From NCBI RefSeq assembly GCF_902770715.1, contig NZ_CACXTS010000021.1, forward strand, positions 1-59,876: a DNA stretch of 59,876 bases. The letters run 5' to 3'. Below the pieces are notes generated by a model. That model was not told the origin of the DNA. It saw only the letters and a program-made list of their open reading frames with translations, and made no database searches. The translations under genes were made by a program, and so were the position numbers. This stretch comes from an uncultured Methanobrevibacter sp. Its GTDB lineage: Archaea > Methanobacteriota > Methanobacteria > Methanobacteriales > Methanobacteriaceae. Shown in pieces: positions 17,253 to 25,947 of this stretch (its first letter is position 1; each line of letters starts with the position of its first letter).

Positions 17253-19928
17253 ATGACAACAACATTATTTGATTTTTTAATAAATTTTAATCCGGAAGCT
17301 TATGAAATAGCTTTGCAAATTGAGGATGAAATTACAACTTCTCCAGCATCAATTAAGACTTATGCAACTACATTTTTAGAATGCATTGTGGATGATATGC
17401 TATTAAAATCAGGAAATAAAAACATCAATCCCTATGCAAATTTCACACCAAAGGTAAAAAAGCTTTCAATGTTTGGGGTAATCAAGTATTCATTTGAAAC
17501 TCAATTGATTAATGCATATAAACTTAGAAATACTGCTCATTACTCCCTAAAAAAGACTGCTGATGAGGATAAGCGTTTGGCATTGGAGTTGTACGAGAAG
17601 CTTTTCCATATTGCCTGGAGATATTTTGAGGAATTCGGTGGAAATGAATATGATTACCTTGGAAAGCCAAAATTCATTCCTCCATTTAGAGAAAATGACG
17701 AAAAAGAATTAGTTGAAGTTCCTCACATTGAGAGGATGGAGAAAATATTTGATCACTGTATCATATGTGGTCGTAAGAATAATTCCCACTATCATAACCT
17801 TTGCAGCGATTGCAACAATAAAATTGAGCATGTTGAAGATGTTATTAACATGAAGAACCATTTTGAAGGCAATTTTACTAAAAGAAATATTGTCGATTTG
17901 GGTTATTCCAAGCCATATAGCGATGCACTGGTTCGTGAACTTTTAAACGAAAACCTGATTTTAAAAGTGGACAAGTCATATTGCTTCAATGATGAGCTAT
18001 TTGACAATTATTTAAAAGAAATTGAATTGTATGGTGAAATTGAACTCGTATTGTCTGAATTTGCATCAGGTAAATTGACTTTAAAGGATATTAAAAAGTC
18101 CGATTATTACCTTAAAGGCAAGGATTCAATTAAACCTTTCACTCAGGTTTACAAGATTGTCAGCGATGCAATTTTTAAGGAGTTTATTTCACAATTGTCA
18201 TTGGGTATTGAAATATCTGAAATTATGGAAAATACTACAATAACAGAGGATGAAATTATCTCATGGTATAACATGCAATTAAAAATGCTTGAAGGTGGCA
18301 TTAAAAATCAGGATTTCATAAACTATAATAAAATATCAATCGATTCTTTCATTAAATTAAGAGCACAGGGTAAAACCCAAAAAGAAATTATTGCTAATCT
18401 ACATCTCCCGGAAGATATTGTTGAATTTTGGTTAAATACACATGTTAAAGAACTTGATTATTTCAAGGAATCACTTGACGATACAAATATGGATTTGATA
18501 TTAAAGGCAATTAGTGAAAATAAAACAAAAACAGAATTTTTGGATAACTTTGATATTTCACAAGATGAGTTAAACTGTTTGCTTGATAAATATCCTGAAT
18601 TCAACAAAATTTACACAAGAGATTACATAATTAAAAGAAGAAACGACTTTTTATTCTATTTAAATGAGAATAATTATGAAAATTCTATCGAAAAAGCACA
18701 TCTGTCTAAAAAAGAGGTTGATGAATGGTTAATCATTGGAAGAAAAGATTTTGAACTCAGACATCCCGGTGAATTATGCGAATTTTACAGAGATACAATT
18801 GAAAAGTTAATGAAGCATTATGTAAAATATAGGGTTAATGCACTATCAAAAGGTGAGGCGGCACGCAAAATCAATCAATCTCCAAAAACAATTGATCAAT
18901 GGCTCAGAAGAGATGATTATGAAATATTTATCAATTTCCAAAAGGAATGTGAAAACATAACCCTAAGCGTATTAGTTAATGCTATTAAAAAGGGATTGAC
19001 ATTAAAACAAGCTGCCGCATTGGCCGACATGTCCCAGAATAACTTAATAAAATTAATAAGGCTAGGGGAAAATGGTGATGAGAAATACATTGAACTTTAT
19101 GATGTTTATCAAAACAAGTATATTCCAACACAATTGGAAACATTCTTGGACAAAATAAAGTCTTCAAAATATAAAAAAGCTCTTAAATCAGCTCATTTAA
19201 CAGAAGATGAATTAAACAAGTATTATATATTGGGTCTTGAAGGCAAAAAACCATTCAATGAATTCGCTGATAAGTATTTCGAATTCAAACTTGAAAATTA
19301 TAAAAAGGAGATTATTCAAAAAGGAAAAACAGAATCCCGTGCTGCAAGAAATGCCAATTTCATAGATAAAGACTTTGAATTAAGACAGAAAGAAATTGAT
19401 TGTGCTCTTGTTGAAAATCAACTTGAAATCATCACTCCTATGGTGGAAGAGGGATATCATGCAAAATACATTGCAGGCAAAATCAATATCGATGTAGATG
19501 TGTTCTTTAACTGGTATGTAAAAGGGTATAATGGTGATGAAACATTCAAGGAGTTTGCTGAAACCTACTGGGATTGTCGTATGCATGAAAGTATAGATGA
19601 TTTCCAATCATTATTTGATAAAGGAATTTCAGAAAAATTTTTCTTAAAATATATCATCAGAAAAAATGTCCTACCCGAATATAAATTCTGGAAAAGCTTA
19701 GGTTTATTCGAGTTTAAAAATCAATTATTAAGTGAAGAGGAACAATTCAATATAATAAAAGAAAATGTCCTTGATGTTAAGGATAATGTAATGAAAATAC
19801 TGGAAGCTGCAGATGAAGATACTGATTTAGAGGTTCCCGTTGAGGAATTAATTGGCGAAATTGAAGATGCTGATTTAAAAAGACATGTTAAAAACTTTTT
19901 GAAAAAAGAGGATGATGAAGATGGATGA
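17253..19928 (+). CDS. DUF4145-like / zinc-finger / multi-HTH repeat protein
   Basis: This 891-residue protein has an N-terminal helical domain with RNTAH (92-96), similar to the DUF4145/HEPN-like domains attached to restriction proteins. A compact zinc finger (Cys169, Cys172, Cys184, Cys187) follows, then a winged-helix-like segment. From about residue 290 to 830 there are successive helix-turn-helix-like units of 50-70 residues, such as RAQGKTQKEIIANLHLPEDI, SKGEAARKINQSPKTIDQWL, KKGLTLKQAAALADMSQNNL and EEGYHAKYIAGKINIDVDVF. Each resembles the recognition unit of small-terminase or transposase-type HTHs. Many tandem units suggest binding along DNA or scaffolding. The end overlaps the acidic gene. 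No known family of this architecture comes to mind. Confidence 0.7.
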   Translation: MTTTLFDFLINFNPEAYEIALQIEDEITTSPASIKTYATTFLECIVDDMLLKSGNKNINPYANFTPKVKKLSMFGVIKYSFETQLINAYKLRNTAHYSLKKTADEDKRLALELYEKLFHIAWRYFEEFGGNEYDYLGKPKFIPPFRENDEKELVEVPHIERMEKIFDHCIICGRKNNSHYHNLCSDCNNKIEHVEDVINMKNHFEGNFTKRNIVDLGYSKPYSDALVRELLNENLILKVDKSYCFNDELFDNYLKEIELYGEIELVLSEFASGKLTLKDIKKSDYYLKGKDSIKPFTQVYKIVSDAIFKEFISQLSLGIEISEIMENTTITEDEIISWYNMQLKMLEGGIKNQDFINYNKISIDSFIKLRAQGKTQKEIIANLHLPEDIVEFWLNTHVKELDYFKESLDDTNMDLILKAISENKTKTEFLDNFDISQDELNCLLDKYPEFNKIYTRDYIIKRRNDFLFYLNENNYENSIEKAHLSKKEVDEWLIIGRKDFELRHPGELCEFYRDTIEKLMKHYVKYRVNALSKGEAARKINQSPKTIDQWLRRDDYEIFINFQKECENITLSVLVNAIKKGLTLKQAAALADMSQNNLIKLIRLGENGDEKYIELYDVYQNKYIPTQLETFLDKIKSSKYKKALKSAHLTEDELNKYYILGLEGKKPFNEFADKYFEFKLENYKKEIIQKGKTESRAARNANFIDKDFELRQKEIDCALVENQLEIITPMVEEGYHAKYIAGKINIDVDVFFNWYVKGYNGDETFKEFAETYWDCRMHESIDDFQSLFDKGISEKFFLKYIIRKNVLPEYKFWKSLGLFEFKNQLLSEEEQFNIIKENVLDVKDNVMKILEAADEDTDLEVPVEELIGEIEDADLKRHVKNFLKKEDDEDG

Positions 19929-21033
19929 TGAATATCTTGAACACCTGATTGAAGAACATGAAAAAGATGAGAAAGAATATCTTGAAAGAATAATCGATGA
20001 TATTCTTGAAAGTGATGAATTGGATAGATTAATCGCTGATAGATTAGAATATATTGATAATCACTTTGATTTTGAGCCATCTCCTGTTTATGAACAATTG
20101 GAGGAAATTTATCTTCAGCAATATGATTCAATGGAATCCGCATACAATGGGGATGGATTTCAGGAATATATTCCAAATGATGATCCTTTTGATAGTTTAG
20201 AGGGCTATGATTATCCTGAAGGTCCTGATGAAAACATTGATGGGATTAAATATCCAGGACAATATGTACCTGTATATCATGAGGTAAACGAACCGGATTA
20301 TGATGAATTATATGCAGATGAACCTGATTATGAGGATTACTATGAAGAAGAAATAGAAGAGCTTGACTTTGAAGAGCCAGATTATGCAAAACTCTATGAG
20401 GAAATAATTCAGGAAGCAGAAATAGAAAAATATGAAGAAGATTATAATTTAAAAAATTTAATTGAGCAACATATTACTGATGAAAAGGAGTTTTTAGATT
20501 CTATTTTAATCGATGTAATTCAAGAGCAGTCATACTTTGAAAAAGCAATCGATGAGCTAATATTTGAACATATTGAAGAAGAATACTTACCACAGGATTT
20601 TGATTATGAACCTGACTACTGGTATGATGATCCATTTGAAAATTGGTCTGATGAGGTATGGCCTGAAGATGAGTCCATAAAAGATCCTTTTGATAGTTTA
20701 GGCGATATTGATTATCCTGATTTTGAACCTAGAAACTATGATTTTAATGTTCCTGAATATCATGATGATGAAGAAGAAAAATGGCTTGAACTTGAAATGT
20801 TAAAAATGGAAAAAGCAGAAGCAATGTTGGAGCCTCCAGAAGAAATTATTCCGGAGCCTCCTGAAGAAGAAAAAATCATTGAATTCATAGATGAAGAGGA
20901 CTTAAGAAATCAGGAATTAATTAAAAATTATGTTGACAATATCAAGGAATCTGCAGATAATTATTTAAGTAAAGATAATACATTAGATAAAATAATAAAA
21001 GATAAACTTAAAGAAAAGAAATTTAATCAATAA
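19921..21033 (+). CDS. Highly acidic protein with internal duplication
   Basis: This protein of about 370 residues is extremely rich in Glu, Asp and Tyr. Residues from about 3 to 100 (LEHLIEEHEKDEKEYLERI ... DPFDSLEGYDYPE) and about 180 to 290 (LKNLIEQHITDEKEFLDSI ... DPFDSLGDIDYPD) are clearly two copies of one module; a third partial copy lies at the C-terminus. The frame overlaps the end of the HTH-repeat gene, and ATGs at 19912, 19915 and 19921 are all possible; I use 19921. Strong acidity beside a DNA-binding-like partner raises the idea of DNA mimicry or of a shield for a basic surface. That is inference; no family is recognised. Confidence 0.65.
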   Translation: MDDEYLEHLIEEHEKDEKEYLERIIDDILESDELDRLIADRLEYIDNHFDFEPSPVYEQLEEIYLQQYDSMESAYNGDGFQEYIPNDDPFDSLEGYDYPEGPDENIDGIKYPGQYVPVYHEVNEPDYDELYADEPDYEDYYEEEIEELDFEEPDYAKLYEEIIQEAEIEKYEEDYNLKNLIEQHITDEKEFLDSILIDVIQEQSYFEKAIDELIFEHIEEEYLPQDFDYEPDYWYDDPFENWSDEVWPEDESIKDPFDSLGDIDYPDFEPRNYDFNVPEYHDDEEEKWLELEMLKMEKAEAMLEPPEEIIPEPPEEEKIIEFIDEEDLRNQELIKNYVDNIKESADNYLSKDNTLDKIIKDKLKEKKFNQ

Positions 21034-21050
21034 AATCATTGGTGACTAAA

Positions 21051-21971
21051 ATGGGAGACGATTACGAACCGTATGAATGGCAGGTTGGAGACCCTGCAGA
21101 CTGGGGTGACAGCGTAGGCGTTCCGGACATCCCCTATATGGGATACATCGACGGTGATGAGGACGGCGATGACTGGGAACCTCCAAGAAATTCCAGAAGT
21201 GCATATGTGCAGGAGCTTGTCGACAGGGCACTGAACCTGAAAGACCAGCGCAGGCACTGGGAGGCCGTTGCAGTCATCAACATGGCAATTGAGGAAAGCC
21301 CCAATGACTTTAACCTCTACAACATAAGGGCAATCATCTGGGAGAACAAGGGTGAATTCGAACACGCATTAAAAGATTACAACAGGTCTCTCGCCATGTT
21401 CAACTCACAGGTCGTCAAAAACAACAAGGCACGTCTTCTTTGGATGATGTCAAATGACGAGAAGTTCTACACCAAAAATTACACCAAGGCTCTTGAATAC
21501 ATCAATGAGGCATTGAAGTTCACTGCCGATGAGGATGACCGGAAAAAATTTCTCAGGTCAAAGGGTGAAATCCTTGACTTGATGGAAAAGTGGAAGGAAG
21601 CCTACATCTGCTATCTCTTGGCTGCCAATCTATACGACAAGGTGGAAAGGGTCGAAGAACAGGAAAAACAGTTAAAAAACACCACCGACACCCTAATCTG
21701 CATTGCGGGAACCCGGTTCTACCATGACCACAGGCCATTGAACGACGGCGAAACGGTGGACCTCATAAGGGAAAGCGAAAATGAGCACGATTCCGATGCA
21801 ATCAGGGTTGAGATAGACGGCAAAACGGCAGGTTATGTGGCCAATTCAGCTAACACTCTGATAAGGGAAGCGAAAAGCGCAAGCAAAATCAAGGACATGA
21901 TTAAGGACAGGGCGAAGGCAAAGATAATGTTTACATACATTGACAGATATGTCATAGCAAAGCTGATATGA
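21051..21971 (+). CDS. TPR protein with C-terminal HIRAN domain
   Basis: This protein has 306 residues. After an acidic, Trp/Tyr-rich N-terminus come TPR-like helices (DRALNLKDQRRHWEAVAVIN, NIRAIIWENKGEFEHALKDY, YTKALEYINEALKF). The C-terminal 95 residues match a HIRAN domain: IAGTRFYHDHRPLNDGETV, LIRESENEHDSDAIRVEI, GKTAGYVANSA. HIRAN domains bind free 3' DNA ends in helicase-like proteins such as HLTF and also occur alone or fused in bacterial and archaeal proteins. ATG 21051 has GGTGA six bases upstream; the in-frame TTG 21039 is discarded. From here base composition becomes less AT-rich than in the preceding 4 kb, suggesting a different origin from the upstream genes. Confidence 0.75.
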   Translation: MGDDYEPYEWQVGDPADWGDSVGVPDIPYMGYIDGDEDGDDWEPPRNSRSAYVQELVDRALNLKDQRRHWEAVAVINMAIEESPNDFNLYNIRAIIWENKGEFEHALKDYNRSLAMFNSQVVKNNKARLLWMMSNDEKFYTKNYTKALEYINEALKFTADEDDRKKFLRSKGEILDLMEKWKEAYICYLLAANLYDKVERVEEQEKQLKNTTDTLICIAGTRFYHDHRPLNDGETVDLIRESENEHDSDAIRVEIDGKTAGYVANSANTLIREAKSASKIKDMIKDRAKAKIMFTYIDRYVIAKLI

Positions 21972-21980
21972 GGTGAGATG

Positions 21981-22356
21981 ATGGAATGTCCATACTGCGG
22001 AGAGGAATTTGAACTGCGATGCCAAACTTGAGGATGAGGACATCACACGTGAATGTCCATTCTGCGGCAGCGAACTGAACTGGGAAGAGAAGTTTTATGA
22101 CTGTCCCTTCTGCGGCTCCGATACCGGAGAGGCGGTAATCTATTGCGAGTACTGCGATTCCTATATCGACTGGGACGACTCAGAGTGGGAATGTGAAGAC
22201 TGCTCAAACGAGGGGGAAGAGGAGATTATTGTAGAAATCGTTGAGGAAAGGGAAATCTGCAGATGTCCCGAATGCGGAGCGGAAATGGCAGATGACGGAT
22301 ACTGTGACGTATGCGGATGGCCGAACAACCAGGGATGGATTGGCGAAAATTACTGA
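21981..22356 (+). pseudogene. Multi-zinc-ribbon protein with apparent +1 frameshift
   Basis: ATG 21981, behind AGGTGAG, opens MECPYCGEEFE but this frame stops at 22029. The reading then continues in the next frame from about 22009 (NCDAKLEDEDITRECPFCG...) through CPFCGS, CEYC, CEDC and CPECG...CDVCG to 22356. Joining the two frames near the TTTGAAC around 22008-22014 restores a continuous zinc-ribbon protein of about 125 residues, so one base appears to be extra (or two missing). The second frame has no plausible start of its own except a TTG without a ribosome binding site. It is either a sequencing error, a decayed gene or a frameshifting site. The gene lies 9 bp after the TPR-HIRAN gene. 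Confidence 0.6.
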
Positions 22357-22361
22357 TTTTA

Positions 22362-22392
22362 GGGTTTGATTCAAACCCACTACTTTTTTTTT
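22362..22392 (+). terminator. Hairpin plus T-run after the zinc-ribbon gene
   Basis: A perfect 8-bp inverted repeat with a one-base centre (GGGTTTGATTCAAACCC, 22362-22378) is followed by eight Ts at 22385-22392. It closes the 17.0-22.4 kb operon before the DinG-like gene. Confidence 0.75.
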
Positions 22393-22450
22393 AATATGGA
22401 TAAAAATTCACTTTCAATATTACTTTTCAAATGCTCTTGCAAAAATTGTA

Positions 22451-22458
22451 TTTATAAA
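22451..22458 (+). promoter_or_regulatory. TATA box of the DinG-like gene; leaderless transcript likely
   Basis: TTTATAAA lies about 24-31 bases before the ATG at 22482, the usual TATA-to-start distance in archaea. No ribosome binding site precedes the ATG. The mRNA probably starts at or next to the start codon. Confidence 0.55.
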
Positions 22459-22481
22459 CCAATGTCATATATCATATTGTC

Positions 22482-24389
22482 ATGACAAGCTGGCAGTATA
22501 GCAATTACTCAAAGATAAATCCGAATGCACGAAGACATTTTCCGTTTGCCAACCCTAGAGACGGCCAGCTTGAAACAGTCTCAGAAATCTTAAAAGCCGT
22601 TGATGAGGGCTATAGGTATATTGTCCTTGAGGCAGGAACCGGAACAGGAAAATCCGCAATTGCCGCAACTTTGGCTTCAATTTTTGAGTCTTCCTACATT
22701 TTAACCATCACCAAACAACTACAGGACCAGTATTTGAGGGATTTCAGCAATCTGCAGGTTGTCAAGGGCCGGGCCAACTTCAACTGCCTCATGTATAAGA
22801 ATGCTCTCGTTCCGAAGCCATGCAGCGAAGGCAAGTGCATTGTCGAAGGCCATGACTGCAGGTATTCTCTGAAAAACAGAACAAATGAGATTAGAGAGGA
22901 CAACACCTGTCCCTATTACCATCAAAAATACTTGGCACTGAATGCAGAATCAGTCATCTCAAACTACCCTTATCTCTTTTTGGAGCTCAATTACGTAAAG
23001 GACTTTCAGAAAAGGGATCTTCTCATCTGTGACGAGGCCCATAACCTTGAGTCAATGCTTATGGACCAGCTGACCCTGGAGTTTTCCAAGGAGGATCTGG
23101 AGGAATATCTCCACTTCGAGCTGACAGAAGAGCTGATTGATGAGCTCAACACCCAAAGCTACACAAGATGGATGAGGTTCATCAACAAAATCAGGGACGA
23201 ATACGCAAAGGAGCTTGAAAAGCTCGAATCGCTTGAAAAGGAGGAGCTTGCAGAAAAGATTGCATTCATCAGGCATCAGATAAGTGACTGCAAGCGTTTC
23301 ATCGACCATATCATAATCGATCCGAAGACATGGATTTTCGACTGGGACGATTCATACGAGATTGCCCAGTTCAAGCCCCTGAAGGTAAACCGTTATGCCG
23401 AGGATACTCTCTTTAAGTACGCTGACGTTGTGCTTTTCATGAGCGCAACAATTCTCGACTGTGAGCTTTTTGCCAAGTGGCTTGGGATTTCACCTGATGA
23501 GATATATGCAATAAGGCGAAAAAGCCCATTTGACATCCAAAGAAATCAGATAATCACATATGAGGGCTATAATCTTTCAAGAAACTTCATCAAGGTCAAC
23601 GCTCCAAAAACCGTCAGGCCAATAAATGAAATATTAAAAAAACATGAAAATGAAAAGGGAATCATCCACACTGTCAGCACAAAATGCATGGAGTTTCTGC
23701 TGGAGAATCTGGACAGTCCGAGACTCATAGGCCATGACTCGAAAAACAGGCAGGAAATGCTTGAAATCTTCATCGATTCCGACGAGCCATTGGTTCTGGT
23801 ATCCCCATCAATGGGCGAAGGGGTTGACCTTCCGGGAGACTTGTGCCGCTTTCAGATAATCTATAAGATACCTTATCCTGACTGGGGAGACAAGCAGATT
23901 TATGAAAGGTCAAGCATTGACATGGAATGGTATGACTTCAAGACCTGCCTGAACCTGGTGCAGACCCACGGCAGGGGAATGAGATATGATTCAGACTACT
24001 GCACAACATATGTAATCGACAGCAGATTCACATCATATGTCAGAAGCAACAGGGCAAACAGATACCTTCCGGATACCTTTAAGGAAGCAATTGAGGAATA
24101 CACAGTTGATTCGGCCGAAAAGCAGAAGCTGATGAAAATCGGTGACGCCTACATTGAAAACGGAGAATTTGAAAAGGGATTCTATTTCTTCAGAAGACTT
24201 CTGAAAAACGACCTTTTCATAAACGACGACTATCCGTATCTGAATCTCTCAAGAGTATACCGTGAAGCAAATCTCTATGAGCAGGAAATCCAAATCATAA
24301 TGCAGTTCATGAATTCAGGAATCAAATCAAAGAATATGGATTACTTTAAGGAGAGATTAAACGAGCTTGCAGATATGGGCTATTTTTAA
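22482..24389 (+). CDS. DinG/Rad3(XPD)-family DNA helicase with Fe-S cysteines
   Basis: This superfamily 2 5'-to-3' DNA helicase has 635 residues. Walker A is AGTGTGKS (51-58) and motif II is ICDEAHNLES (Asp184). Between them Cys102, Cys114, Cys119, Cys126 and Cys143 provide the ligands expected for the Fe-S cluster of the DinG/XPD group. Later motifs include LFMSATI, SPSMGEGVDLPG and LVQTHGRGMR. The last 90 residues form TPR-like helices (KIGDAYIENGEFEKGFYFFR), an addition not usual for Rad3-type helicases. It probably acts in DNA repair or unwinding of unusual structures. A TATA box at -30 and no Shine-Dalgarno suggest a leaderless monocistronic transcript. Confidence 0.88.
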   Translation: MTSWQYSNYSKINPNARRHFPFANPRDGQLETVSEILKAVDEGYRYIVLEAGTGTGKSAIAATLASIFESSYILTITKQLQDQYLRDFSNLQVVKGRANFNCLMYKNALVPKPCSEGKCIVEGHDCRYSLKNRTNEIREDNTCPYYHQKYLALNAESVISNYPYLFLELNYVKDFQKRDLLICDEAHNLESMLMDQLTLEFSKEDLEEYLHFELTEELIDELNTQSYTRWMRFINKIRDEYAKELEKLESLEKEELAEKIAFIRHQISDCKRFIDHIIIDPKTWIFDWDDSYEIAQFKPLKVNRYAEDTLFKYADVVLFMSATILDCELFAKWLGISPDEIYAIRRKSPFDIQRNQIITYEGYNLSRNFIKVNAPKTVRPINEILKKHENEKGIIHTVSTKCMEFLLENLDSPRLIGHDSKNRQEMLEIFIDSDEPLVLVSPSMGEGVDLPGDLCRFQIIYKIPYPDWGDKQIYERSSIDMEWYDFKTCLNLVQTHGRGMRYDSDYCTTYVIDSRFTSYVRSNRANRYLPDTFKEAIEEYTVDSAEKQKLMKIGDAYIENGEFEKGFYFFRRLLKNDLFINDDYPYLNLSRVYREANLYEQEIQIIMQFMNSGIKSKNMDYFKERLNELADMGYF

Positions 24390-24474
24390 TGATATTCAAA
24401 AAACTCTTCGATAAACACAACTTATTTATCTTAATTCAAAAAATATATTATTAAAAAAATATTAGGTATCATCT

Positions 24475-25947
24475 ATGTTAGAGTGGACTGTTTGTAAAAA
24501 TTGCGGAAAGATTTTGGACAACTCCCAAAACACTTGCTCAAGCTGCGATAGCGATGTCGATAAAATCCACATGGACTATCTGGCCGGTTATATGACCAAT
24601 CTGAACTTCCTTGTGAAAACGTTAGGCATTTTCACACCCTACTGCGATTCCATTAGGGACCTTGACAATGTAACTCTTGAAAGCCTGATAGTCGATGATC
24701 TCTTTAAATACTTCGCATATCTCGGATTGGGGGACGACAGGATAACGGACAACGAACTGGAATTCATAAACTCCCTTCTTGATACCAGCTTCACAAAAGA
24801 GGATATCCAGACCTTAACCGACCTGAAAATCTCAAGGGAAATTCCCCTCTCATTCAAATGCCTCCACGAGCTTGACCTCTGCGGTGTGAACTTCGACATG
24901 ACTGAACTCAACACTGCCAATGAGCTTTACAACTGCTATAAGGTATTCGGAAAGTTCTTCATAACCGTCGACAATGAGCTCAACGAGGATGTATTCAAGC
25001 TCTACAATGACTACATGGCCAGCTTGGAAAAGTCCCTTGAAAAGGAAAACGTTGAGTTAAAACCAATCAAGCTTATGGACACAAGAAGCATTGAAACCGC
25101 AAAGGGTACAGATGAGACACCCGAATCCAGCACATTGGATGAATGCCTGGAAGAGCTGAACAAGCTTGTCGGACTTGAAAAGGTCAAAAAGGATGTCAAT
25201 TCCCTAATCAATCTGGTGCAGATCAGAAAATTAAGAGAAGAGCGTGGAATCAAGCAGCCTGCAATGAGCCTCCATCTGGTATTTTCAGGAAATCCCGGAA
25301 CAGGAAAGACCACAGTAGCAAGACTGCTTGCTAAAATTTACCATGAAATAGGACTCCTATCAAAAGGACACCTCATTGAAACCGACCGCTCCGGCTTGGT
25401 GGGAGGATATGTCGGTCAGACAGCAATAAAGACCCAGGAAGTAATACAGTCCGCACTGGGCGGAATACTGTTTATAGACGAAGCATACTCCTTGACATCA
25501 AAAAGCGACAATGACTATGGTGCTGAAGCCGTGGACACGCTACTCAAGGCAATGGAAGATCACCGTGATGATTTAATCGTAATCGTGGCGGGCTATCCTG
25601 CCCTGATGGAGAAGTTCCTGTACTCAAATCCGGGCCTGGAGTCCAGATTCAACAAGTTCATCTACTTTGAGGACTACAACGACGAGGAACTCTACAATAT
25701 ATTCTGGCTCATGTGCGAAGAGTCCAACCTCACCATGGACGCCGCAGCCGATAAGTATATAAAGGACTACTTTAAAATGTTATATGAAAATAGGTCAAAA
25801 AACTTTGCTAATGGTAGAGCAGTAAGGAACCTATTTGAAGAAGTAATAACTAATCAGGCTAACAGATTAGCTCCTAAAAGTAATATTACAGATGAAGAAT
25901 TAAATACGTTGACATACGAGGATTTCCTGGTAGATGAAAATGACTGA
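24475..25947 (+). CDS. Zinc-ribbon CbbX/SpoVK-type AAA+ ATPase
   Basis: This protein has 490 residues. It opens with a zinc ribbon (CKNCGKILDNSQNTCSSC), followed by a helical domain of about 170 residues with acidic loops (GLGDDRITDNELEFINSLL), reminiscent of TerB-like folds. The AAA+ domain begins with LNKLVGLEKVKKDV and has Walker A GNPGTGKTT (272-280) and Walker B ILFIDEAYSL (Asp335). Other marks are GGYVGQTAIKT, VAGYPALMEKFL and LESRFNKF, all typical of the CbbX/CfxQ/EccA group of hexameric remodelling ATPases. Its client is unknown. The next gene overlaps by about 8 bp and encodes a zinc-ribbon membrane protein, a likely partner. Confidence 0.85.
   Translation: MLEWTVCKNCGKILDNSQNTCSSCDSDVDKIHMDYLAGYMTNLNFLVKTLGIFTPYCDSIRDLDNVTLESLIVDDLFKYFAYLGLGDDRITDNELEFINSLLDTSFTKEDIQTLTDLKISREIPLSFKCLHELDLCGVNFDMTELNTANELYNCYKVFGKFFITVDNELNEDVFKLYNDYMASLEKSLEKENVELKPIKLMDTRSIETAKGTDETPESSTLDECLEELNKLVGLEKVKKDVNSLINLVQIRKLREERGIKQPAMSLHLVFSGNPGTGKTTVARLLAKIYHEIGLLSKGHLIETDRSGLVGGYVGQTAIKTQEVIQSALGGILFIDEAYSLTSKSDNDYGAEAVDTLLKAMEDHRDDLIVIVAGYPALMEKFLYSNPGLESRFNKFIYFEDYNDEELYNIFWLMCEESNLTMDAAADKYIKDYFKMLYENRSKNFANGRAVRNLFEEVITNQANRLAPKSNITDEELNTLTYEDFLVDEND

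Noticed and set aside
19721..20176. Minus-strand ORF of 151 codons
   Set aside because: It is a shadow of two overlapping plus-strand genes with strong codon bias and gives a low-complexity His/Ser product.
21036..21365. Minus-strand ORF of 109 codons opposite the TPR-HIRAN gene
   Set aside because: The plus strand has clear TPR and HIRAN signatures; the antisense frame shows no motif and has no ribosome binding site.
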